NCBI GenBank assembly: GCA_020854925.1
Contig: JAHKLV010000016.1
Location: forward strand, 1 to 8,029
Direction of reading: 5' to 3'
DNA from: Candidatus Methanofastidiosia archaeon
Lineage (GTDB): Archaea > Methanobacteriota_B > Thermococci > Methanofastidiosales > NM3
Length of the DNA: 8,029 bases
Of this stretch, positions 1 to 5,994 are shown one piece after another. The notes beneath the pieces were generated by a model. It made no database searches. It saw only the letters and a list, made by a program, of their open reading frames with translations, and was not told where the DNA came from. A program made the position numbers and the translations under genes. How positions within the stretch are numbered: position 1 is the stretch's first letter; each line of letters starts with the position of its first letter.

Positions 1-600
1 CATGGCGTGCTTCGGATAGTGCTCATGCTGGCGGCGCCAGAAGTCGGGGGTGTCGGTGACAAAGGAGTAGGACCCCTCGTAAACGGCCACAGACTCCTCA
101 GCCGGCCCCATGATAAAGGCCGCACCGCCGGCGGCGGCCGTGTATTCCAGCGCATCGCCTGGCTGGCCCTGGGCCGTGTCGACGCCGATTGCCATGGCGT
201 AATCCGCCATGCCGGACCCCACGTACCCTATAGCCCCCTGAAGGGCCTCGGTGCCTGCCTTGCAGGCAAATTCCCAGTCCGCGGCGTTGATGGCGGGGGT
301 GGCGCCGATGACCTCCGCCACGATGGTGGCGGTAGGTTTGACCGCGTAGGGCTTTGATTCGGTGCCGACCCATACCGTGCCCAGAAGCGCAGGGTTGAGG
401 GCAGCGCGGGCAAGGGCGTTCTTGGCAGCCTCGCAGGCGATGGTGCATGCGTCCTCGTCAGGCCCGGGGACAGATTTCTCCTTTACCGGTACCTGGTCGG
501 GATTGTTTCCCCAGACGCGGGCGATGTCAGAATTCTTGATGCGATACATTGGGATGTAGGCGCCAAAGCCCGCAATCCCAATATTTCTCATGGTCTTCAT
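1..600 (-). CDS. Hydroxymethylglutaryl-CoA synthase, archaeal type (3' end beyond window)
   Basis: Condenses acetyl-CoA with acetoacetyl-CoA to HMG-CoA, the entry to the mevalonate pathway that supplies archaeal isoprenoid lipids; cytosolic thiolase-fold enzyme. Only the first 200 residues are present; the family is about 350 long, so the rest lies left of the window. Seen: an N-terminal segment IGIAGFGAYIPMYRI, GTESKPYAVKP with a Glu near residue 81 (the position expected for the catalytic acid), and EFACKAGTEA with the expected nucleophilic Cys113. The ATG at 600 is preceded by GAGGT (608-612) with a 7-nt spacer; an in-frame ATG three codons later is less well placed. The gene follows an XRE regulator and has its own AT-rich promoter region containing a large palindrome. 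In many euryarchaea thiolase and DUF35 genes come next (family knowledge, not visible here). Identification is strong. Confidence 0.93.
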   Translation of the reverse strand, partial: MKTMRNIGIAGFGAYIPMYRIKNSDIARVWGNNPDQVPVKEKSVPGPDEDACTIACEAAKNALARAALNPALLGTVWVGTESKPYAVKPTATIVAEVIGATPAINAADWEFACKAGTEALQGAIGYVGSGMADYAMAIGVDTAQGQPGDALEYTAAAGGAAFIMGPAEESVAVYEGSYSFVTDTPDFWRRQHEHYPKHAM

Positions 601-646
601 GATGTCAACCTCACTTCTTATGTGTGGCCGTAAGAGGCCTTAAAAA

Positions 647-731
647 GGTATCGGTATATAACGGTTATATATTCGTTGTTTGTCGAATATATCGACATTA
701 AACGAATACTTTTTCGTTATATAGCGATACC
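647..731. promoter_or_regulatory. 85-bp nested dyad in the HMG-CoA synthase promoter, candidate multi-site operator
   Basis: Position 647+k pairs with 731-k around a centre at 689; 31 of 42 pairs match. The best blocks are GGTATCG (647-653) with CGATACC (725-731), TATATAACG (655-663) with CGTTATATA (715-723), TATTCGTT (670-677) with AACGAATA (701-708), and TGTCGA (681-686) with TCGACA (692-697). A second, offset inverted repeat pairs ATATATTCG (667-675) with CGAATATAT (684-692). The only eight CG steps lie at 652, 662, 674, 684, 693, 703, 715 and 725, about one helical turn apart. The element covers the likely TATA box of the downstream gene. Inference: cooperative binding of a dimeric repressor, with the XRE protein encoded just upstream as first candidate. 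Alternative: an RNA hairpin ending the regulator's transcript, because a T5 run (642-646) follows on the minus strand. Confidence 0.72.
654..673 (-). promoter_or_regulatory. Candidate TATA boxes for HMG-CoA synthase
   Basis: On the minus strand GTTATATAC (662-654) and AATATATAAC (673-664) are both plausible archaeal TATA boxes. Transcription would start roughly 26 nt downstream, near 632 or 643, leaving a leader of about 30-40 nt that carries the GAGGT ribosome binding site. Both boxes sit inside the dyad, so a protein bound there would block TBP/TFB. Which box is used cannot be told from sequence. Confidence 0.5.
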
Positions 732-769
732 ATGAAATGCAACGGATGCGATAGGTGCAATACTGGTGC

Positions 770-1483
770 TTACTCGGCAATCCCTCTCAGATTCCGGATA
801 AGCATGTCGATGGAGGGCATATTGGACAGGATGAGGGGTATGCGCTCGATTTCGGCTATCTTGATGGCGACCTCGTCCATCTTCTCCGGGCCGTTTACCA
901 CAACCACCGACGGTTTGAGCCCCTTGACCTTGATGGCCACGAGCGGCGAACGGCCGGTGTCCACCTTGGTAAAGACAAGGGCGCGCTCCGTGGACCACCC
1001 GTACAGGCGCAGGAACTCATCGGCGGACATCTCGAGGATGGCCTTGATGCTGTCGATGACGGTGTACCCGTAGATGGGGCGGTAGGCAAGGTCCGCGTTG
1101 GCAACGATAGTGCCTTCAACGTAGGAGCACAGGTCGGCAATCTTTATGGGGACGGAAAACTCCCTGACATCGATGATGGCCTCGGTGGTAAGGTCGGTGG
1201 AGAACATCCTGCCAAAGGCATGGATGACCTTTCCCCCGCTTTTCTCGTCCAGGTCCAAAAGGCCCTCCACGAACTTCTTGATGGTGGTGGAACCGGGCGA
1301 CTTCCTCCTTCCCCCCTCATAGTCGGAAAGGACCGAGGATGAAACGCCAAGGCATTTGGCAAGGTCGGTCTGGGTGACGGCAAAGATCTCGCGCCACTTG
1401 CGCATGGTCTTACCGGGGTCGTCGGAGAGCGCTATCTCTCCTGCCATGCGCTTTGCCAGCTTCTCCTTGGCGGCCGAAATCAT
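770..1483 (-). CDS. XRE-family (HTH) transcriptional regulator linked to HMG-CoA synthase
   Basis: Archaeal DNA-binding regulator of 237 residues. An N-terminal Cro/C1-type helix-turn-helix spans residues ~27-61 (TQTDLAKCLGVSSSVLSDYE, then GGRRKSPG). A conserved C-terminal domain (~100-237) contains YTVIDSIKAI, LYGWSTERAL and GRSPLVAIKVKGLKP; it may bind a ligand or mediate oligomerisation, but its role is not known to me. The longest frame starts at 1498, but a BRE/TATA at 1505-1520 lies too close to that codon. The ATG at 1483 is about 25 nt from the TATA centre, so a leaderless mRNA starting there is preferred. This family commonly sits beside HMG-CoA synthase in euryarchaea (my recollection), and here it precedes it by 169 bp on the same strand. 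Control of that gene, and any response to a pathway metabolite, is inference. Confidence 0.88.
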   Translation of the reverse strand: MISAAKEKLAKRMAGEIALSDDPGKTMRKWREIFAVTQTDLAKCLGVSSSVLSDYEGGRRKSPGSTTIKKFVEGLLDLDEKSGGKVIHAFGRMFSTDLTTEAIIDVREFSVPIKIADLCSYVEGTIVANADLAYRPIYGYTVIDSIKAILEMSADEFLRLYGWSTERALVFTKVDTGRSPLVAIKVKGLKPSVVVVNGPEKMDEVAIKIAEIERIPLILSNMPSIDMLIRNLRGIAE

Positions 1484-1504
1484 AGGTAGAAGATGCAAAA
1501 AAAA

Positions 1505-1520
1505 GTATAAATATCTTTCG
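1505..1520 (-). promoter_or_regulatory. BRE/TATA promoter of the XRE regulator gene
   Basis: The minus strand reads CGAAAGAT (BRE, 1520-1513) then ATTTATAC (TATA, 1512-1505), close to the methanogen consensus. The TATA centre lies about 25 nt before the ATG at 1483, which fits a leaderless transcript. The dyad found at 647-731 is not repeated here, so no autoregulation through that motif is visible at this promoter. Confidence 0.75.
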
Positions 1521-1560
1521 GTGATTGCTAAAAGAGGAATAGACGATTAACACAATTCCC

Positions 1561-3132
1561 TTATCCCAGGTGTTTTCGTGCCATGACCCGCTCCCTCGTG
1601 TAGAAGTAGAGGATGTCATCCTTGTGGACAATGCCCACGGGCGTGCCGGACTTGTTCACGACGGCGATATCGTTGACCCGTTTCTCGTTCATGATGACGA
1701 GGGCGTCAAGGACGGGGGCGTACTGGTAGATCTCCAGAAGGCCCTCCTCGCCCTCGTAGCGGTCCATGACATCCTTGACGGGCACGATGCTCAGGGTGTC
1801 GATGGCGCGCTCGTGGGGGATCCTGATGCCGCGGCGGAGAAGGGCAAGCTCGTAGATGGTGCCCTCGTGATGGTGGTGCACAAACGCGCGGGTGAGAAAA
1901 ACGCCCATGGTGAGCGGCAGGATGATGGAATAGTCACGGGTAATCTCGAAAAAGAGGATGATGGCCGTCAGCGACGCCCCGGTCATGCCACCGAGCATGG
2001 CCCCCATGCCCACGTTGGCATACGCTATGGGCTCGATGCCCGGGAAGACCATGCCGGCGGCAGTCCCAAAAGCTGCCCCCAGCGACGCGCCCACGAAGAG
2101 GGAGGGCGCAAGAATGCCGCCGGATCCCCCGCACCCAAGGGTTATGGAGGTCGTTGCCATCTTCATGATGGTAAGGAGGAGCAGGAAGAGCACGGTGTAA
2201 CCGGCCGTACCGCTGAGGATGGTGGACATGGTGGAATAGCCGACACCGTACACGAAAAACTGCCCATAGACGTGGTACATGGCAACGCCGAGCACCCCCA
2301 CCGCCAGGCCACCCACCACCGGTTTCGCGTAGACGGGCGCCTTCCATCTCGAGAAGGCACCCTCGACCGCATGCAGCATCTTGATGTAGAAGATGGCGAC
2401 AATGCCCACGAAGATGCCAAGAAGGATGTACAGGGGAAGCTCGTATCCCGAGGTAAGGGCGTAGTGCGGCACGCTGAAGGCAGGCTCGTTGCCCAGGAAG
2501 TAGCGGGACACGTAGGTGCTTATAGACGTTGAAAGCGCAAGGGGCACCATGGTGCGCACCGAAAACTCAGGGAGAATGAGCTCCACGGCAAAGAGGATGC
2601 CCCCAAGCGGTGCGTTGAAAATGGCGGCAATGCCCGCCGCCGACCCGCAGCCGAGAAGCGTGATGGTCTCGATGCCCGAGAGGTGCAGGCGCTGGCCGAC
2701 AACAGACCCGAGCGAGGCGCCTATCTGCACGATGGGGCCCTCGTCGCCGGCGGAACCGCCCGACCCGATGGTCAGCGCCGACGCAATGGTCTTGAACACG
2801 GCCACCCTGCCGGGGATCCGTCCCTTGTTCGTATAGACGGCGGCCATGACCTCGGGTACGCCGTGGCCCTGCGACTCCGGAGAATACTTCCGGAGAAGAA
2901 AGACAACGAGCACGAATCCAACGGCCGGGACGAGGAAGGTACCGTAGCCCCAGATGGAGTGGAGCGGCTCATGCTCGTTTACCAGAAATCCGAACCGGCC
3001 TTCCATGGCGATGTTGTGGACAAATCCGGTGAGCGTACGAAAGGCGATGGCGCCAAACCCCGCCAGGACCCCCACCACCATGGGAAGGATGTAAAAGGTC
3101 CATTCGAATCGAAAGAACTTGGAAATGTCCAT
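1561..3132 (-). CDS. CLC-family chloride channel/transporter with C-terminal CBS unit
   Basis: Integral membrane anion channel or anion/H+ exchanger, 523 residues from the preferred start, with many hydrophobic helices and the CLC pore signatures in order: GHGVPEV (89-95), GSGGSAGDEGP (123-133), FNAPLGGILF (172-181), GGSGGILAP (335-343) and DYSIILP (400-406). The external gating Glu (E131) and pore Tyr (Y401) are present. Unlike the E. coli exchanger, the residue before the gate is Asp not Arg, the selectivity Ser is His (GHG), and the internal proton Glu is Leu185, following E184. A C-terminal ~448-512 region resembles one CBS unit rather than the usual pair. The ATG at 3156 lies inside the TATA box, so the ATG at 3132 (MDISKFFRF) is chosen as a leaderless start. 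The family call is firm; channel versus exchanger, and the ion carried, are open. Confidence 0.92.
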   Translation of the reverse strand: MDISKFFRFEWTFYILPMVVGVLAGFGAIAFRTLTGFVHNIAMEGRFGFLVNEHEPLHSIWGYGTFLVPAVGFVLVVFLLRKYSPESQGHGVPEVMAAVYTNKGRIPGRVAVFKTIASALTIGSGGSAGDEGPIVQIGASLGSVVGQRLHLSGIETITLLGCGSAAGIAAIFNAPLGGILFAVELILPEFSVRTMVPLALSTSISTYVSRYFLGNEPAFSVPHYALTSGYELPLYILLGIFVGIVAIFYIKMLHAVEGAFSRWKAPVYAKPVVGGLAVGVLGVAMYHVYGQFFVYGVGYSTMSTILSGTAGYTVLFLLLLTIMKMATTSITLGCGGSGGILAPSLFVGASLGAAFGTAAGMVFPGIEPIAYANVGMGAMLGGMTGASLTAIILFFEITRDYSIILPLTMGVFLTRAFVHHHHEGTIYELALLRRGIRIPHERAIDTLSIVPVKDVMDRYEGEEGLLEIYQYAPVLDALVIMNEKRVNDIAVVNKSGTPVGIVHKDDILYFYTRERVMARKHLG

Positions 3133-3155
3133 CAGGTCACAAGAACCACGAGCCA

Positions 3156-3170
3156 TTAAATAATTTTTGT
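3156..3170 (-). promoter_or_regulatory. BRE/TATA promoter of the CLC gene
   Basis: On the minus strand ACAAAAA (3170-3164) followed by TTATTTAA (3163-3156) is a good BRE plus TATA pair. Its centre is about 27 nt upstream of the ATG at 3132, pointing to a leaderless mRNA and excluding the upstream ATG at 3156. Confidence 0.68.
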
Positions 3171-3174
3171 CACT

Positions 3175-3197
3175 CTTTTCTTCTGATTGAAGAAAAG
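3175..3197. repeat. Perfect 9-bp inverted repeat upstream of the CLC promoter
   Basis: CTTTTCTTC (3175-3183), a 5-nt loop TGATT, then GAAGAAAAG (3189-3197) form a perfect palindrome. It abuts the BRE of the CLC gene and shares bases 3193-3197 with the G/C hairpin after the FAD oxidoreductase gene. It could be an operator for the CLC gene or a second, competing RNA hairpin in the 3' end of the oxidoreductase transcript. Confidence 0.6.
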
Positions 3198-3219
3198 GGG
3201 AGGGTTAGCCCCCTACCCC
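3187..3219 (-). terminator. Hairpin plus T-rich run after the FAD oxidoreductase gene
   Basis: GGGGAGGG (3197-3204) pairs with CCC (3211-3213) and CCCC (3216-3219), with an A-T pair 3201/3214, one bulged base and a 6-nt loop. On the minus strand it is followed by TTTTCTT. The stem includes the TAG stop codon (3213-3215). Archaea mainly terminate at U-runs, so the T-rich part may matter more than the stem. Confidence 0.6.
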
Positions 3220-4580
3220 TTTGAAATGATGCCTTCTGCAGCGAGGATGCCCGTCACCGCCGCATAGACGATGCCGCGGGAATGTCCCGAGGCGTCGCCA
3301 GCCACATAGAGATTCGGGATGTTTGTCTCCATGTGCCGCGACACGGGGTACTTCGTGTCGTAGAACTTGATCTCAGCGGCGTAGAGGAGCGTTGAATCCG
3401 ACGCAATGCCCTCGATGACCGAGTCGAGGCGTTCCACCGACTCGACGATGTTCGTGACGATGCGGTGGGGAAGCGCCATGGAGATGTCCCCCGGCGTGGC
3501 GTTCTTCAGGGTGGGGGCCACCTGGCACCGCTTGATGCGATTCCAGGTCGAGCGCCTGCCCATGATAAGGTCCTTGTACCGCTGGAGGATGGGTTTGCCG
3601 CCGCCGATGGTGGTGGCAAGGCGCGCGATGGAGCGGCCGTACTCCGTGGTGTCCTCCACCGGGTCGGTGAGCTGGATGCGGGTGAGAAGCGCAAGGTTTG
3701 TGCAGTCCGACTTCTCCTCCTTCTTCGCATGGCCGTTGACCATGACAAAGTCAGGATAGTTCTCCTCGGTGACAAATCCCCGGGGATTCGTACAGAACGT
3801 GCGCACCATGTCGTCGTAGGTCTTCGTGTAGAGCTTGAACTTGGCGTCGTACATGATCTGCTCTACCGGCTCGTAGAGCGTCGCGGGGAACTCGACCCGT
3901 ACACCGACGTCGATGGGGCCGTACTTGTTCTCGATGCCGAGCAGGCGCGCCTGCGTCCGGAACCAGTAGGCGCCCGCCCTGCCGGGCGCGACGATGAGAT
4001 AGTCGCCGGCGTACGTGGCGTTCTCGGCCTTGGCAAAGAACTTGCCGCCCTGGCACTCTATCTGGTGTATCTTTGTCTTCGTGAGAAAGGTGACGCCCCG
4101 CGCCTTGAGCTCCTTGTAGAACCGGTCGATGATAAGGGGCGTCTTGTCGGAACCCATGTGGCGCTGCACACCGGAAATGAACTCGATGCCGCTCGCCGAA
4201 GCCTTGCGCCGCAGCGAGTTGAGGTCGTCCTTGTTGTCACCGTAGATATGCACGTCGGCGCCGTAGCGCAGGAAGGTCTCGTCGACGAACTTGATGTACT
4301 CGGCTATCTCATCGTACGAATGGTGGAGCGAGTCGGGGTCTCCCCCGATGCGCGGCGTGAGATTGAGCTTGCCGTCGGAAAGCGCCCCGGCACCCCCGAT
4401 ACCGGCATAGATGTCGCAAGGGTCGCACTGCGTGCACATGTTGTGCGACTGCGTATGGCACCTCCTGTGCGTCGACTCCTTGCCCATTTCCAAAACAGTG
4501 ATACGATGCTCGGTCTCCCGAGAGAGCTTGTCTGCGGCAAAGAGGCCTGCAGGCCCCGCGCCAATGATAATGACATCCAT
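3213..4580 (-). CDS. FAD-dependent oxidoreductase, COG2509-like
   Basis: Probable flavoprotein dehydrogenase of 455 residues; substrate unknown. Seen: an N-terminal Rossmann motif (DVIIIGAGPAG, 2-12) for FAD, a cysteine-rich stretch with C41, C49, C52 and C55 directly before GIGGAGALSDGKLNL (60-74), a segment LIVAPGRAG (195-203), and a C-terminal flavin-contact motif VAGDASGHSRGIVYAA (426-441). The cysteine cluster could hold a redox disulfide or a metal/Fe-S centre; this is inference. The longest frame begins at 4697, but its first 39 residues look nothing like the family and overlap the preceding gene. The ATG at 4580 begins exactly at the Rossmann strand and lies about 30 nt below a TATA box. 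It follows the RecJ-like gene with 28 nt between stop and start, but seems able to be transcribed on its own. Confidence 0.87.
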   Translation of the reverse strand: MDVIIIGAGPAGLFAADKLSRETEHRITVLEMGKESTHRRCHTQSHNMCTQCDPCDIYAGIGGAGALSDGKLNLTPRIGGDPDSLHHSYDEIAEYIKFVDETFLRYGADVHIYGDNKDDLNSLRRKASASGIEFISGVQRHMGSDKTPLIIDRFYKELKARGVTFLTKTKIHQIECQGGKFFAKAENATYAGDYLIVAPGRAGAYWFRTQARLLGIENKYGPIDVGVRVEFPATLYEPVEQIMYDAKFKLYTKTYDDMVRTFCTNPRGFVTEENYPDFVMVNGHAKKEEKSDCTNLALLTRIQLTDPVEDTTEYGRSIARLATTIGGGKPILQRYKDLIMGRRSTWNRIKRCQVAPTLKNATPGDISMALPHRIVTNIVESVERLDSVIEGIASDSTLLYAAEIKFYDTKYPVSRHMETNIPNLYVAGDASGHSRGIVYAAVTGILAAEGIISKG

Positions 4581-4605
4581 ACGTATGAATCGTGCCGTGC
4601 CGTGC

Positions 4606-4620
4606 CTTTTAAACTTTGTT
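4606..4620 (-). promoter_or_regulatory. BRE/TATA promoter of the FAD oxidoreductase gene, overlapping an upstream stop codon
   Basis: The minus strand reads AACAAAG (4620-4614) then TTTAAAAG (4613-4606). The TAA stop of the RecJ-like gene (4611-4609) lies within the TATA box. The predicted start of transcription is about 4584, giving a leader of only a few bases before the ATG at 4580. The oxidoreductase can thus be expressed apart from the upstream operon. Confidence 0.65.
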
Positions 4621-5955
4621 GCTCGAAAGCGAAACAACGCCACTACATGATGACAGACAGACCAGTAGGTCGTCGACCGTGTTCCGGAAGGTGCCAAGGT
4701 CGTCGGAGCTCACGAGCACATAGACCCGCTGGGTGCCGTGTACCGTACGCGCCCGCGTCCCATGATACGGCTCGTTGTCGATGGAAACAGCCTCGGCAAG
4801 GCTTTTCGCCGCCTCGGGCGACACCATGTCGATGGTAAGGGCAACCTTGAGGCGGGCCGGTATCTGGGAAAAGAGAAGATACGTGAGGCGGGCCTTGAAC
4901 TCATCGAGGGCCTCGGGTATGAGCGTGGCCCCTGCGGCGACATCGTGGCCCCCGCCCTTTCCATTGCTGTGTGATGCGGCATAGGCCATGGCGGTGCCAA
5001 GGTGCATGCCGGCCTCAAGATGCTCCGCACGAGCCCGGGCCGACGCCTTGAGGCCGTACGGTGCGCCCGAGATGACCACCAGCGGCTTTTCGGGAAACTC
5101 TTCCAACAGGTCCTCGGCAAGCACACCTGAAAACCCGGGTTCGAGTGACTCAAGGTACACAAACGTCGCGAGGTGCTCCTTGCTCTGCGCAACGACCTCC
5201 GCCCGCGCCGCACGGATGGCGGCGAGCTGTCGGTCGTAGCGCGCCGTGTAGTCAGCGTGGATTTCCTCGGCCTCCAGCGCTGCCGCCCGGTCGCCCTCAA
5301 GCATCCGCACGGCAACTTCGGGTCTGTTGACGCTGGCGCACGCGTCGATGAGCTTGGCGGCAGAGAGGGCAGAGATGCGCCCCTCTGCAAAGGGAAGGCA
5401 GCCCACCACCAGATGCTCGTCGGGCTCGCCCTCGAGGCACCCTATCGTGCGGGCATCCTCGACAAGAAGCGCGTTAGGCCCCCGAAATCGTGAAAGGTAC
5501 TGCTTGTCCCCCATGGCGCCGACGATGGCAAGAGGTGCAAGCCGTGTGTTTGACGCATCATACGCACGCATGACCAGATACGCCACCCCCGCCCCCGACA
5601 GCTCCCTCGTCCCGTCGATGCCAAAATCCCAAGGATTGAGGAGGCGCTGGTGCGTGTGAGGTGATGGATGGTGGTCAAGGACGTAAAACGAGGAAAAGGT
5701 CCGGGAAATAACGGGTATTTCCGTGCTCCCGTAGTCCACGAACACTGGCGTCCTGCCGCCGGCCATGCGTGCCATGTCCTCCATGCGCATCCCGTGGCGG
5801 ATGATGCGGACCTCGACGTCGGCGCCGGGCATTCCGAGCTTGAGGATGAGCGCCGCACAGATGCCGTCGGTGTCACGGTGCCCGAAGACGACCAGCTGCC
5901 GCTCCGTTCTCAGTGCGTCTGCGACGTCTGTGCATGCGGATAGAAATGCGTTCAT
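4609..5955 (-). CDS. RecJ-like DHH/DHHA1 phosphoesterase with C-terminal Pcc1-like domain
   Basis: Predicted Mn/Mg-dependent single-strand nuclease or phosphoesterase, 448 residues. DHH motifs appear in order: HRDTDG (26-31), VDYGS (73-77), LDHHPSP (93-99) and GAMGD (146-150). The DHHA1 substrate-binding motif GGGHDVAAGA is at 334-343. After it, residues ~368-442 (bases 4630-4854) resemble the small KEOPS subunit Pcc1: two strands, a helix, and a final helix DLGTFRNTVDDLL that matches the Pcc1 pattern LRxxxNxxL, with the Arg kept and Asp in place of Asn. In other archaea S15, a RecJ-like gene and a separate Pcc1 gene are often neighbours (recollection), which favours a fusion. The ATG at 5955 follows a T-rich tract and has no evident Shine-Dalgarno. 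The DHH call is strong; the Pcc1 call is moderate and unverified. Confidence 0.88.
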   Translation of the reverse strand: MNAFLSACTDVADALRTERQLVVFGHRDTDGICAALILKLGMPGADVEVRIIRHGMRMEDMARMAGGRTPVFVDYGSTEIPVISRTFSSFYVLDHHPSPHTHQRLLNPWDFGIDGTRELSGAGVAYLVMRAYDASNTRLAPLAIVGAMGDKQYLSRFRGPNALLVEDARTIGCLEGEPDEHLVVGCLPFAEGRISALSAAKLIDACASVNRPEVAVRMLEGDRAAALEAEEIHADYTARYDRQLAAIRAARAEVVAQSKEHLATFVYLESLEPGFSGVLAEDLLEEFPEKPLVVISGAPYGLKASARARAEHLEAGMHLGTAMAYAASHSNGKGGGHDVAAGATLIPEALDEFKARLTYLLFSQIPARLKVALTIDMVSPEAAKSLAEAVSIDNEPYHGTRARTVHGTQRVYVLVSSDDLGTFRNTVDDLLVCLSSCSGVVSLSSNKV

Positions 5956-5960
5956 GGTAT

Positions 5961-5990
5961 CAAAAAAAAAGGAAAAAAGGAAAGGAAAAG
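5961..5990 (-). terminator. U-rich tract between S15 and the RecJ-like gene
   Basis: Directly after the S15 stop codon the minus strand runs TTTTCCTTTCCTTTTTTCC followed by nine Ts (5970-5962). U-tracts like this end transcription in archaea without a stem. It ends 6 nt before the next start codon and no TATA box is evident nearby, so partial readthrough from S15 probably feeds the RecJ-like gene. Confidence 0.6.
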
Positions 5991-5994
5991 CCGA

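Noticed and set aside
631..642. AGGCCT-centred palindrome in the HMG-CoA synthase leader
   Set aside because: Short, imperfect, and within a region where small palindromes are frequent; no further support.
732..769. TGCA repeats between the regulator stop and the dyad
   Set aside because: Two 4-bp repeats are too short to stand out from chance.
1570..2532. 320-residue plus-strand frame opposite the CLC gene
   Set aside because: Antisense of the CLC coding sequence; charged, repetitive composition with no motif, and the CLC pore signatures prove the other strand.
4581..4697. N-terminal 39-residue extension of the FAD oxidoreductase
   Set aside because: It overlaps the preceding gene, is unlike the family, and lies upstream of the inferred TATA-driven start; the Rossmann strand begins at the ATG at 4580.
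3465..4838. 457-residue open frame on the plus strand opposite the FAD oxidoreductase
   Set aside because: Composition is Arg/Val/Asp/Leu-rich shadow of a clearly recognised minus-strand gene; no family features and no promoter.
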